Below, in pieces: positions 43,901-55,900 of a stretch of DNA of 64,000 nucleotides. The first letter of the stretch is position 1; each line of letters opens with the position of its first letter. Under the pieces are notes generated by a model that worked only from the letters and a program-made list of their open reading frames with translations, was not told the DNA's origin and made no database searches. Source of the stretch: Erythrocercus mccallii (lineage: Eukaryota; Chordata; Aves; Passeriformes; Dicruridae); the NCBI GenBank assembly GCA_013397435.1, contig VZRG01000159.1, forward strand, positions 1 through 64,000. The letters are read 5' to 3'. The position numbers and the translations under genes are program-made.

Positions 43901-46900
43901 AATATCTGATGCTTTAAATCCAGGCCTCAGACATTGCTGTTTCAAGCATGAACTTTGTATTGCACTGAACTGTATCATTAAGTTGTGCAGGTTTCACTAA
44001 AAGACACCAAGGAAAAGTAAGAGGAAAATGACAACTGTGGAACAAGTCCAGGAACAAATAAAACTAACCCAAAGTCTTTGCTGATTTCATACACATCAAT
44101 GAAGTTAACAATTAAATTTATTTTTCCACACCTGAATATGAGCCAAGAAAAATAGCAAAAGCTTACTTCTCCTATGTATTTCTACAATAACCTTGCTCAA
44201 AGTGCTTCCAAAGAGTACATCTGATGATGTTGCACAGTCTTTACCCGGCTATTCATAACAATTCTGTGATGAAAAAGAAGCTGTATGGAAAAAAAAAGGA
44301 AGAGAAACAAAAACAGGTGGTAATGGTGGTCTACACATTTTCACCTCTTGGTCCAAATTTCACTACAATATCTATACTATTTACTATGTTTCTCTTCTGC
44401 CTGCAGGTACAAATCAAGTGAGGCGTGGATTACAGCACAGCTTCCCTTCTGTGCACCACCATGCCATACAGCCATCCCAGAATTCTTCTATAGGCCAAAT
44501 ATCATATAACTCCTTCTATATGATTGACAAGGCAAGGCAAAGTTTGTAAAACAAGCTGAATGCTCATTAAACCAAATGATACAGCTGGAGAGAAAGACTT
44601 CAAGCTTTTAAGCACACAAGACTTGCTTCTTCTTCAGAACTGGCTAAGAGAACAATGGCACAAACAAGCATCTGATTTTTCCAGCTAAATCATCTTGTCT
44701 TGCTCACAACCATGTGTCATCATAGCTAAGATAACACCACCATCAAAAACTTTAGTCCTCTGAAAGCTAAATAGCCATCTCCAGATGTCATTATGGTTTC
44801 TTTGAATAAATAGCATTAATAAACTTTAAAATGCCACTACGTTTTACGAAAGTGCCCTGTATATAAACCAGGGACACCTGACATATAAAGTGGTATAAAA
44901 ATACAAACTGACTTGGCTTCTAAGTATTTCCTGCCCTTTTAAACTTTGCACTTGTTCATTAATTTCAACAAATATTGAGGTGAGCCAGCTGCTGAGGTGA
45001 GAGTATTCAAATAAATCCCTCACAGATGTTTGTTAACTTCAGATAGGAGCTTTATTATCTACAAGTCATTAATCAACCATTAACAAGTAAGTGTTATGGA
45101 GTCCCAGTATTAAGGTTCACTGCCAGAGAAGAATAATAGATTTTGCAGACTGGCTGTGTCTATAAGAACTAAGAGCAGAGACAGGTCTGAGGTAAAACAT
45201 TTGGAGGAGATTAGAAAATATGAGAAGTCATTTTGTCGCTCTTCAGCTCTCCTTCAGAGAAAGCACTTCACCAGAGTTAAGCATTTACACAACAAACCGA
45301 GTGGAAAGATCAAACTCATCCATCAGTTTGGTGATGAAGAGGAATGTGCTTTGCACAGCCAAACAAGGAAGTCAGCACAGGTGAGAATTGCTGCTCCTGT
45401 GAACAATAATAAACACCACCCGAAGTGTCACCCTCTAAACTGGAAGACTCTGAAGCTATAAAATCACCTGCTTTGACTTCAGCATCCTCAGACTTCACCC
45501 AATACCTCTCGCAAGGGCCACAGACTTCAGCTCAAAACAGAAACAGCTAAATTTTACATTCCACAGGCAGAGGACAGACATGACTGAGGCAGCATCCATC
45601 TGTTGTGAAAACGTCATCATTTGTCGCGTAGGATAAGCACTGCTTACTGCAGAACAAGGAAACGCATTCCCCTCTTCAGTCCTCTCCACCAGACAGTTTC
45701 TGCCAACTGGCCTTACAAAAGAATCCTTTCACGCACTAGATTTGGAAATCATTCTGATCTGGGCTATACAAGCAAGACACTTAAGAAAGCATGAAATTCT
45801 TAGGTGAAAATGTAGTGTGTATTACACTCTGTGTCCCTCCAGCTATTTCTGATATTTCTGGAGCAGGCAATAAAATAAATTGAAAAAGCAAAATTGAAGA
45901 AAAATATTCATGTCTGAATACCAGCAGGTAAATGAATTTTGACTTTCCTATTTTGCAACTCTGATTTTTTCACAGAATACTTTCACAAGTTTCTGAAATA
46001 CTGTGGAATTCTGCATGATGTCAAACCAGGTATTAACTAGATCAAAGACAAAAAACTTTCAAAGCTCACGTACTGATTACTCAACACACCACAGAGTAGG
46101 AAAAAATCCTTACAAAGCCATACTTTTATTTCCCTCCATAACATTTCTTCATAAAGAGCAATACCCAGCTGGAAGCATTAACAGCCTACCAGATGGTTTA
46201 TTTCTTGATAAACACATTTTGTAAGTTTAAAGTCTAATGAACTGTAGTGCAGGGAGAAAAAAGTTATGTATGCAGAGCAGTTCAAATGGCAGGTCAGGGC
46301 TGGGGCTGGACAGCGAACTAGCTCCATAGAAACTTCCATTTCTATGGCAGCTTTACATTGGAGGAAGGAGAGGGAGGGAGTGAGGGAAGATGGCTGACTC
46401 TGGCAGAAGACAAGGACAAAAAAGGCTGAACGCTTAACACCCACATATTCAGCCCCACAAGTGCTAATACTGGACAGGGGAAGGCTGTGATCACGAGATC
46501 CCAGCCCACAGTATTGTCCCACAGCATTGTCAGCAGGTGCTTCCAGAGCCCTGGAGAGTCTTTACCATTGCAGCAGGCAACGATGGAAGAATCTTAGCTT
46601 AAATTAAATTGTGCAATTCTACAATGAACAATCTGGAGTTACGCCTGACACTGTGGAAGTGTCCAAGGCAACAAGCATTCATCTTCTTCTGCCCATGCTG
46701 TTACAAATTGCAGAGCAGCCCTGCCCACCCAGTCAGGTACAAACAGCTCAGTGTGGCAGCACTGGGGAAATCCCCTCTAGGAGCTCAGCCCTGTGCCTGG
46801 GCTGGTTGTGCCACGTCTTGGAGCCTGAATTGTGTTCAACAAATGGGTGTGGACAGCAGTTCAAAAACATTTCAAATTTTGAGAAACTGCCAAACAGTAC

Positions 46901-49900
46901 AGCCAGCAAAACTCACTGACTCACCTTGAGGCCGATCTAGATCTGCTGAGTGCTTTGACAAAGATCAAAGATGGTGCGGACTGGCGTCTTTGGGCCAAAC
47001 TCTTCATTTTCTGATTAGAAGGAGAAAAAAAATGAAATCACAGGTGAGATTCAGAACAGTAACTGCATGCATACAGACTGGTCACAGCCAGAGTCCAATT
47101 TCAGACCATGGGAAAAAGGCTAAGTTACTGCCCTCAGCAACCCTGGAGGGGAAAATACCACATGGTAAGAAAAGCAGGAACATTACCAGAAAGGCAGTGT
47201 AAAGAAAAGCTGAAAATCAGTGTCTATACAAATATTTCAGGTACCCTGCACACATGAAATAAACACCTAGAGCTGTCCTCAACCACTTTTCTGTCCCTTA
47301 GTAATTTATTGTACTTTAAATTTATCTAATATCCAGGCAGTGGTTTAAATTTCAAATGCTTCATACATTTCTGTGGCAGATCTGACATCTACCATAAATT
47401 AAGGTTTGGATTCTACCCACTTGACCTTACATGCTACATTAGGCTACCCTTTTTAACAAACCTTTAGAGATGAGAGCATTTTCCTTCCCTACTAATCTAA
47501 CTGGAGCATTATATCTTGCCCCTCAGTAGTCGACAATGACATTTTTTCCATTCCTGATTATGTATGAGAAAAATAAAATAGGGAGACGCAGGACAATTGT
47601 TAGCACAGAACTAGGAAGAGAATGAGAAAAAAGGAGACACTCAAAGACAGAGAACACTGCAGGGAAAGAAAAAGTACAAGGAAGACATTAAAATGTCAGT
47701 AGCTAACAAGGGAGCATGGGTTTCCAGTCAGTGAAGTTGAACACTACAATAAAAATACTGAGTAAATAAATACCTCCGTTTTCCCCAGAGGTAGAAATTT
47801 TCAAAAGCACCCACAGGAGATAAAAACACACATTTTCCTGAATGCAAATGTATTCACCACGATGCATTCAGTCTTCCTCTTGCAGCCAGAAGCAGCACTG
47901 AGTAGTCCTGGCCCCAAACCCTGGAGGGCTGTCTTGAACCAGTTGTGCAGCCTGCTGCCAAGGTGCACGACCTCTCCTCTCACTGACCCTCCACCAGAAG
48001 GGTGACTGTTACCTTTTTTAGCTCAAATACTTTTCAGAATAAACTGGTGAACAAAAGAACCAGGGTCAAACCCTTCCTGAGACCCTGACAGGAGAATACC
48101 CAATGATGCAGTGGTACCTTTCGCCGCCCTGGCCACCACTGAGAGCCCACAAACAGGTGAACCTCTGACAGTCCTGAAGTCTCTGTTGTCAGCTAATCAC
48201 AAAGCATGACTCTCTTCCTTCATACCAAAAATAACCTCTGACTACCAGGAGAAATATGTCATGACAGTCAGAACAACTGATTCTTCTGCTAGTGTATGTG
48301 CTGGATGTGGCATACATTTTCTTTGGGCAGGTGCACAGGGTGGTCCCCTTGGGGAAACTGAACTCTTTGTATTTTACTTGCTTGTGATAAATGCATTTCC
48401 TTTACTCACTGCAGTCCATATGTTATTGTGTCACTTCTTTGGTTCTCTCTTTATTGATGTAGAGCACACTTGTTTGTTTTGTCACACAGTTACAGCTATT
48501 GTGCAGCAATAATAATAATAAAAGCAATAAATTCAACTGTGTAATTTCAATTCACCTTTAAAAATTATCCCCTCCTTCCTATTTTATCAAAAAATAAGCT
48601 TCTCAAGACTGATAAATTAAGTCTGGGAACATTTAGCTGTGTCCAGTTAGACTATAACTTCATAATCAAAGATTACTAATAAAAGAGATGTCCATTTTTA
48701 ATAGTTTCTTTTTAATAAATAAATAAGATAAACTGTTCTAGTGAATTAAATGTTTGTCTTGCTGCTAGCAAATCTGAAAAGCTGTTAGAGGTTTTTAAAG
48801 TAGCATACCTGCAAACACAAAGACAAAAAGAGATCTGTGTAACAATGCAGTGTAACATGCTACAGAAGACCAGCCACATATATCACAAAACAGGCAGATT
48901 TTAGGAGTTTATATAAAGCATCAACTCCCAGTGGGAAATTTATTGCAATTTACTCATTACTGGGCAGGTGGCTTTTGGAGGGGTAAAAACTGGAGCATCT
49001 CAGCTCCTGCAAATTCAGTGGAAGTTTGGTTACGTTTTCAAAGAGATCTTCAAGTCTGAAAAGGAAGCCACTGGAAAAAAAAACAAAACAACACAATCTC
49101 CAGTATTTTAAAATCTATGGCAATTACAGCAATTTTTTTCAAAGCCAAAATTTTGAGCTAGCAGTACTGAATAGCTCCTGTGCCCACGAGATTCTAGTCT
49201 TGACTCAAATGTCTGAAGACCGAAGTAAAGTCTAGACTACAGCAAGTTTAGTATGAGCTACAATAACTAGCAGAGATAACCCTGGCCAGAGGGATCCCAG
49301 CAGGTCTGTGGTCCAGCCTCTCTGAACCTGCTGACAACAAGACCCATTCAAGCAGGCCACTGTGGGCCATCTCCAGTGCAGGTCTATGTTACCTCCAAGG
49401 AAGAGATTACACAGCCTCTCTGGGAAAACTCTTAGCACAGCTACTAAGTAAATCTTAATAGAAAAAAACCAGCCTCAAAACATAAAAAGATCACTGATGA
49501 GAAAAGGAAAATTTTCACAGCACTCAAGTGAGTCAGGTCAGCTGTATGCAAATAGACACATTACACAGAGACATTGATTAGAGACAGAAAGGGGTGTTTT
49601 ATTTTTATTTTGCTAAGTACAGAGCTTGGGAAGAGAAAATAAGTAGCCATCATGACAACTTGAACTGATTCATTTTGAGAAGGGAGAGAATAAATTCATT
49701 TTTCATTAAGTTGGATCCAGTTGCCTGCTATCCTCATTTTTATTGCTTTTATTATGTGCAAGGATGGCAATGTGGGGAAGAGGAGATATGTCTGTAACAG
49801 CTGTAGTGAGAGCAGATGTTTGGGACAAAAAGGAGATGCACTGACCAATTATCTAACCATGGAACACAGAGAAGCATTTCTCAACATGTGTCCCATATCA

Positions 49901-52900
49901 TTACCTCCTATTTTTTTCATGTAAATATTAGAAAGGTCAACACAGACAGAAATTCTCATACTTGCTGGCTGAGTCACACCCATGTAAAATGTATCATAAA
50001 ATCAGTATCTATAATGAATGTTTACAATGTGCCAGATGCAAAGATGATAATCTTGTGTCAGTCAGGACAAATTAGAGTTATTTCTGTCTTCCTCACATTC
50101 AAAAGCTTGAGCTCCTGCCCCCTCCCCTCCGACTCAGGTTTAACTTCATACTTTCTGCATTTGTGGTTGTCTTGACTTTGTAACAGAAATAAAAAGGTTT
50201 TGCATTTTCAGTTGTTGGACTGGTGGCAGTATTTGGCCAGTTTCTCATCTGGTATAAAAAAGTCATAGGCCTGCAGACTGGAAAAGAATGAATTTACACC
50301 AGATATCGATCAGACCTACAATCTGACACACTGTTTTGTAAACTGTGATGGTAGGTGGTTTATGAGCAGATCAGCCCACCATGCTGAGGACAGAAAGCTT
50401 ACAAACCATCACTGAAAATATGCTGTCTCTCCTTAGGAATCAGAACCCCTATGGATTACAGTAATACTTGCACAAGTACCTCACAAGTCATCAACTGGAG
50501 GAAAAATCTATTCCTAGATGCCAGTATTCAACTAATTTTGCCTCGCAGTTGAAGTGCATTATAGTACTACATGAAATTTATATAAATTCATATATTGCCC
50601 AGTTATAATATCGATTTCCACTGTGGAAAAGGTAACACGGTAAGATCAAAAAAACCGGAACTGTTCCTTCACTTTATGTGTATCACTTTACTACACTGTG
50701 CTTCTAAAGAGAATGGCAGGGTGTGAATTAAGTAAAGAATGGATGAAAAAAATTCACGGTACTTACTATTTATTTTGTGATGACAAGTAACTTAAGTAAT
50801 GCATACAGAGTGTTTACAATATTTTCGAGTCTCTAGAGAAGTTAAAAATCCACGCAGCGAGTGGATACCCTGCTGCAGCTATTGCAGATGCGCCGGAGGT
50901 CAGAGCAGGCGGTCTAAGACAGGGACTGTGCGCGGTGATTCCCCAGGAGCACACTGCCCACATTGCCAGGTTGTGCTGCCTGACCCATGCCATGGTCAGA
51001 CACACACAGGAAGATTCCTCTCCCCCAGCCTCTGACTCACACACCTGAGCTGTATGCCCTGTGCTCCTTTTATAGCCATCAGAGAGAAAAGGACAATTTA
51101 GGGCACAGTTCACCTTGTCTGAAGAAGTTTTCCTCCACTGACTGCAACAGAAAAGTAAGGTGACCAAGAAAATAGAGTTAATCATCATGAATCCTCTCCT
51201 TGCTATCTGAACAAAGGACAGGGAACAGAAAAATATATGTGCTCAGTAACATAGGGAAAAACTTTTCTTGCAGTGGTTTGAGCTTAGGATGAGAAAATTA
51301 TCTGTCTGTCTAAGAGACTCATACAAAACAGTTGAAAAATTTATTTAGTTCCTGAGTGACAGGTAAACACAGCAGAAATGCCTCCTCAGCCATGTGCAGA
51401 TAACCTTGTTAAAGCTTCCTCAGAGACTGAAGGATTTCAGGCTTCTGATTTACAGGCTCACTCCAGAAATGAGTCAAGGCTGGGACATCTGCCTGGGTCA
51501 TTTAACTGGGTGACAGGGACAACCCTCAGATGTGCCAATGCCTCGAGCTGAGGATTGCTTTCAAGTGGCTAAGCTCTCTCTCCCTTCCACTGCTTTATTT
51601 TTCTAATGAAAGGAAGTCTGATTTTAACAAATCCTACTCTCTAAATGTATTTAGGTTAATAACTGTGAGGGATTTCACCCATGCAAACTCTGCTCTTGTT
51701 GTCTGAGCAACAAAACGTATCTGTGGCACACACTCCTGGTTTAGCTAGACATGAACCAAAGCACAGACAACAAATTCTTACCAAAAACTGGGAGGTAAAG
51801 TTCAGCTAACTGCCTGACAATCAAAGAATCGAAACAATTCTCAGCATACAGCAGTTAATTTTCCAGGACAACTGGGCATCACTCCCCTGTATCACTGGGC
51901 CACTTATGAGAGGCAACAGATTATATTTTCCAACATACTATACTCCAGTATTTGGTAGACTTACTGACTAGGGTTGTCAAAAAGTACCAAAAATAACAAT
52001 AATCTCTTATACTTTGTTAAAGCAAGAAATGGACCTATGCTGACCTATAACATTCTTGAGCCCTCATAAACAGGGTGAGAAGATGACTGCATTTGAACTG
52101 CTGGCTCAAGCAGCTGAGATGTAGGTCCCACAGAGAGACCATTTACCATAAAGGCAGAGCAGGTGACAAAACTATGTGCTTTTGTTTATGCTGGCAGAAT
52201 ACTTTTACTTACAAGGACCTTCCTAGAAAGAAAGCCATTTTTGGATGGGTAATTGTGGAGAAAACAATTGCAGGGGCACAAGAGAATAGAGCTATCAACA
52301 CAGTGGAACCAAAACCACATCATCATGGAACAGCAGCTGCTAGAGACCACAGCAAAGACTGAAGGCCATCTCAGAGCAGAAAAAAATGGATAAAAGAAGC
52401 TAAGAGCAAAATGTCTCACCAACTACTTCCTGAAGGATACAAATCTTTGGAAGCACTGATATGGATATCTTCAAAAGATCCCACTCATCTACATCACAAG
52501 ATGGAGATGTGAAAGATTAGTACATCATAGAGGAGGGGAACACCAAATATGTTGCTTGTGGGTCTTAGGGTGAGTCAGGGCACTGCTCAGAGCAGTGACT
52601 CCTTTTGTGGTGGTCTTGTTGAAGCCCAGTGTTTCTTTTCAAGCCTGCCACAAAGCAGGAAGGTTAATACCTGGATAAAATTCTGCCCCACTTTCTGTAC
52701 ATACAGACTTTCTCAAGAGCAGTTTACAGATGACAGAGAGAGGAGATTCCCTCCATTCCACATCCATACTTCAAGCAACATTAAGTAAAGAGGCAATAAT
52801 TTGTTATTTGTGGTTCTTGGGTATTAGATCCCACATGACCTATCGTGCCCCTCTCCTTCCTACTGCCACCAGGAGGGGCAAACAAAAATCCTGGGGATAG

Positions 52901-55900
52901 GAAATTCAAGAAATAGAACACATTGCTTTCTGCACAATTTTCAGCTTCTCTCACGGCCAAAGAAATGAAGGATTGCTAACACTAGTGCATAATTACAGCA
53001 GCACCAGGAGGCACATCACAAGAGTAAGTTACCATAAGCCAGCACAGCCTACCAAGGTGATTTTAACATAACAACCCATTTTGCAGGTGATTTCATTAAA
53101 GTAGGGGCTTTTTCAGTCCTCATCAGAGACAAAATAGCTACAGGATATGTCTGCAGGATGATAGGAATTGTTCATCACTTCACTAAATAGCGCCAGAAGT
53201 GTTCCTATGTGTCTGAAATTTCCAGCAATACCAGGTGTGATTTTAGAAATAACACACCAGATCCTCAGCCAGGACCATAGTAAACAGGACAGAGTCTTGC
53301 AGGAAGAAGAAATCTTTGCTTAAAGAGATTTATGTTAAAAAAAATACATATACTGGCATTATATCATAAGATATAATGGCATATAATGAAAAATACATGA
53401 TCATCTTTTCAGAGTAAGACAAGGGATGAAGATTATGTATAATTATTCTTCCAATACCATTAATTTCCTTGAATTTATCCATTTAATACACTGTTGAAGA
53501 ACACTATAACTCCCTTTTCCCTGCCAGTAAATTGTTACTGCATTTGTGATCAGAATCACAAAGAAACACATATTTATGGTGATGGAATTGCAAGATTTCA
53601 AGTCTCAAACCACAAATGTTACTTTGAATAGTATTCAAAATGGTTAATTTTTTGCACACTTTGAAGGTGTAAATATTAAAAATTGCTGAGCCTCCAAAAC
53701 ATTTTAAGCAGAAGTCTTCAAGGAGGCAGCAAAAACCCTATGAGTTTTTGCTTGTACTACTGGATATTGTTTTGTATAAAATCTTCAGGGTTGGTTGGAA
53801 TCTAGCCCTTCTGAAAAGAGAGAAGTGAAACACCAGGAACTTATCAATATGGTTAAATGACCCAGCTGCTGCTGCTGACACAGTTACATTGGCATAAAAG
53901 ACATCTCTGCTGCACAGTTTGTTTTGACAAATTTGTAGAGATAAGCTCTATCACTATAATCACTTTTACTCATGCTACTTCAATCCCCTTCAGAGTTGCA
54001 TCAATATACTGGTATTGGTTACTAAGCTAACAGTCAATACAAAACTCCTCTGTAGGTCAATCATACATAGTGACTCCAGTAAGTCCAGCAAAGGACGGAA
54101 ACTAGCCCAGAATTTTCCAAAAGCATTAACTAAAACACTGCAGTGTCACCTTTTAGCAGAGTGTCTTGAGTGCCTTGTAAGCATTTAACAGAGAGAACCT
54201 CCCACAGACTGTGAGGTAAGTTAGCAGTGCAAATTATTTTGCATGCCAAGAATAGGCAAAAAAACATTTCCAGGATATTAGTGTAAGTGGTCACATAAAA
54301 TACATGAAAAAAGCCCCAGACATTTTCTGTCCCTATTCTGGTTCTGTGGTGTGATCAAGCACGTGATCCTTCAGCTTCATTTTGACAGCCAAGAGGACGA
54401 TGAAGTAGGAGTTCAGAAAACCACAGAACAATGCAGCAAATCTCAGCTAATTTGAAAAAATATAGTCACAATAATAAAAGGGGAGAAAAGTTCAGTGGTC
54501 GCCTAGCATCACATATTTATGGGTAGCTTTTGCCAGAAAGTAAAACAGTTGATGTTAAATACATATTTGCAACAAAACTGTTTAATTTGACAAGCTGTGT
54601 CACCAGTATCAAAACTGATTTCTTGCCAACACATTCTTCCATTTCACTGTATGTAACCAATACAAACAAGGTAATCTCCCTGGTACCAAAAAAGATTTTC
54701 TGTATTGTGAAAAAAATGATGCTTTGGCACTGAGTGAAAGACAACACCGAGGTATATATAGAGTCCAAAGGACACAAATAGTAAAAGAAATATTTGAACT
54801 GCCACTGAGATCCAGCTTCAGGCAAAATTAGGAATACTTCTCCTGTACATGGATAAAGCTAGGAATCTTCTTCCTCAGAGAGGCATAAAGAGGTGCCATG
54901 CTAGTAGTCTCAAGGAAGCACCACAACCATGGACAAGCAGCTGAGCTGCTGGCTGGATGTTGGTGGCTGCCTGTGTTGGCTGTGCATGGTGTACAAAGCT
55001 GCCATATGCTGCAGGGCCCAGCCAGGGTCTCAAGCTGCTTCTCCACAGGAGGATCTCCATCTGTACCCCTGCTGGATGTGCCTGCATGCTGAGGAATTCC
55101 AAAAGGGCTGCCAAGATCCGTAAAAAGTAATATCCCTGCTCTCTTGTCAGCGTTGGCAAAAACAAGCTCTGCATTCCTTTGACTGTGGGCTCTTGGGAGC
55201 AGGAATAGGAAACAAAAGTGCTACCATTAATATTTGTCCTCAGAATGCTGAATAATGAAGTGGAACTTGCACGATAAAAATGTTTATCTTCGCAGTACTT
55301 GAACATAACTTGTCATTTCAGGTGGGTGCCTAGCATCAGGACTCTGCCAGGTTGGAAGGTACATGGTATTCTGTCTTCAGCAAAAATGAAATAGATGTTT
55401 GATAAAAATCAAAGCTGCACTTGTAGCCATCTCAAATTAGATCACAGTACTTGGAAAGAGTATCTACTCCAACATTTTGCCCAGCTGGGTAGAAGAAGGT
55501 ACTCCACCACCTTGCGTAGGTGTATCACATGCCCAGTTCAGAAAGCAAACAGGTATTAACTGCAGCAAAGTGTAGTAGAAATCTTGGCCAAACTCTCTCC
55601 AGGCAACCATTCCACCACTGACAGCAGCTACTATAAGAAGAGGTCCCCAGGGCTGCAGTCAGGCTGGAGCACTGTGTGGCTTGGTGGGACACAGCACACA
55701 CAGACACAACCCATGAAAACACACAGCATCACCTCCCAGCATGAAGACACATCAGCAGGACTTCTCTCTGCATTGCTGTGCCATGGCCAGCAAAATCCCA
55801 CTGCCTGCTTAGCCACAGGACCAGACACAAGCTCAGACTTTACTACCATCCTAAATTGTCACCAGGTGGTCAGATTTACTTAGGGACACTGAAACCTGGC

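Larger units (their letters stand above)
29843..46924 (-). other. ARHGAP20 intron 2 (17 kb)
   Basis: This is the largest intron. It holds two CR1 copies (34393-35240 and 39922-40157), an AT simple repeat (36949-36990), a possible solo-LTR-like segment (31390-31653) and the internal CpG-rich block (42290-42860). The 181-codon plus-strand open frame at 37616-38161 has no recognisable content. Confidence 0.85.

Noticed and set aside
46609..46929. Two overlapping plus-strand ORFs next to exon 2
   Set aside because: They partly shadow exon 2 on the opposite strand and show no independent coding evidence.
54875..55306. 143-codon minus-strand ORF in intron 1
   Set aside because: The composition and sequence match no family I know, and the phases do not connect to ARHGAP20 exons.
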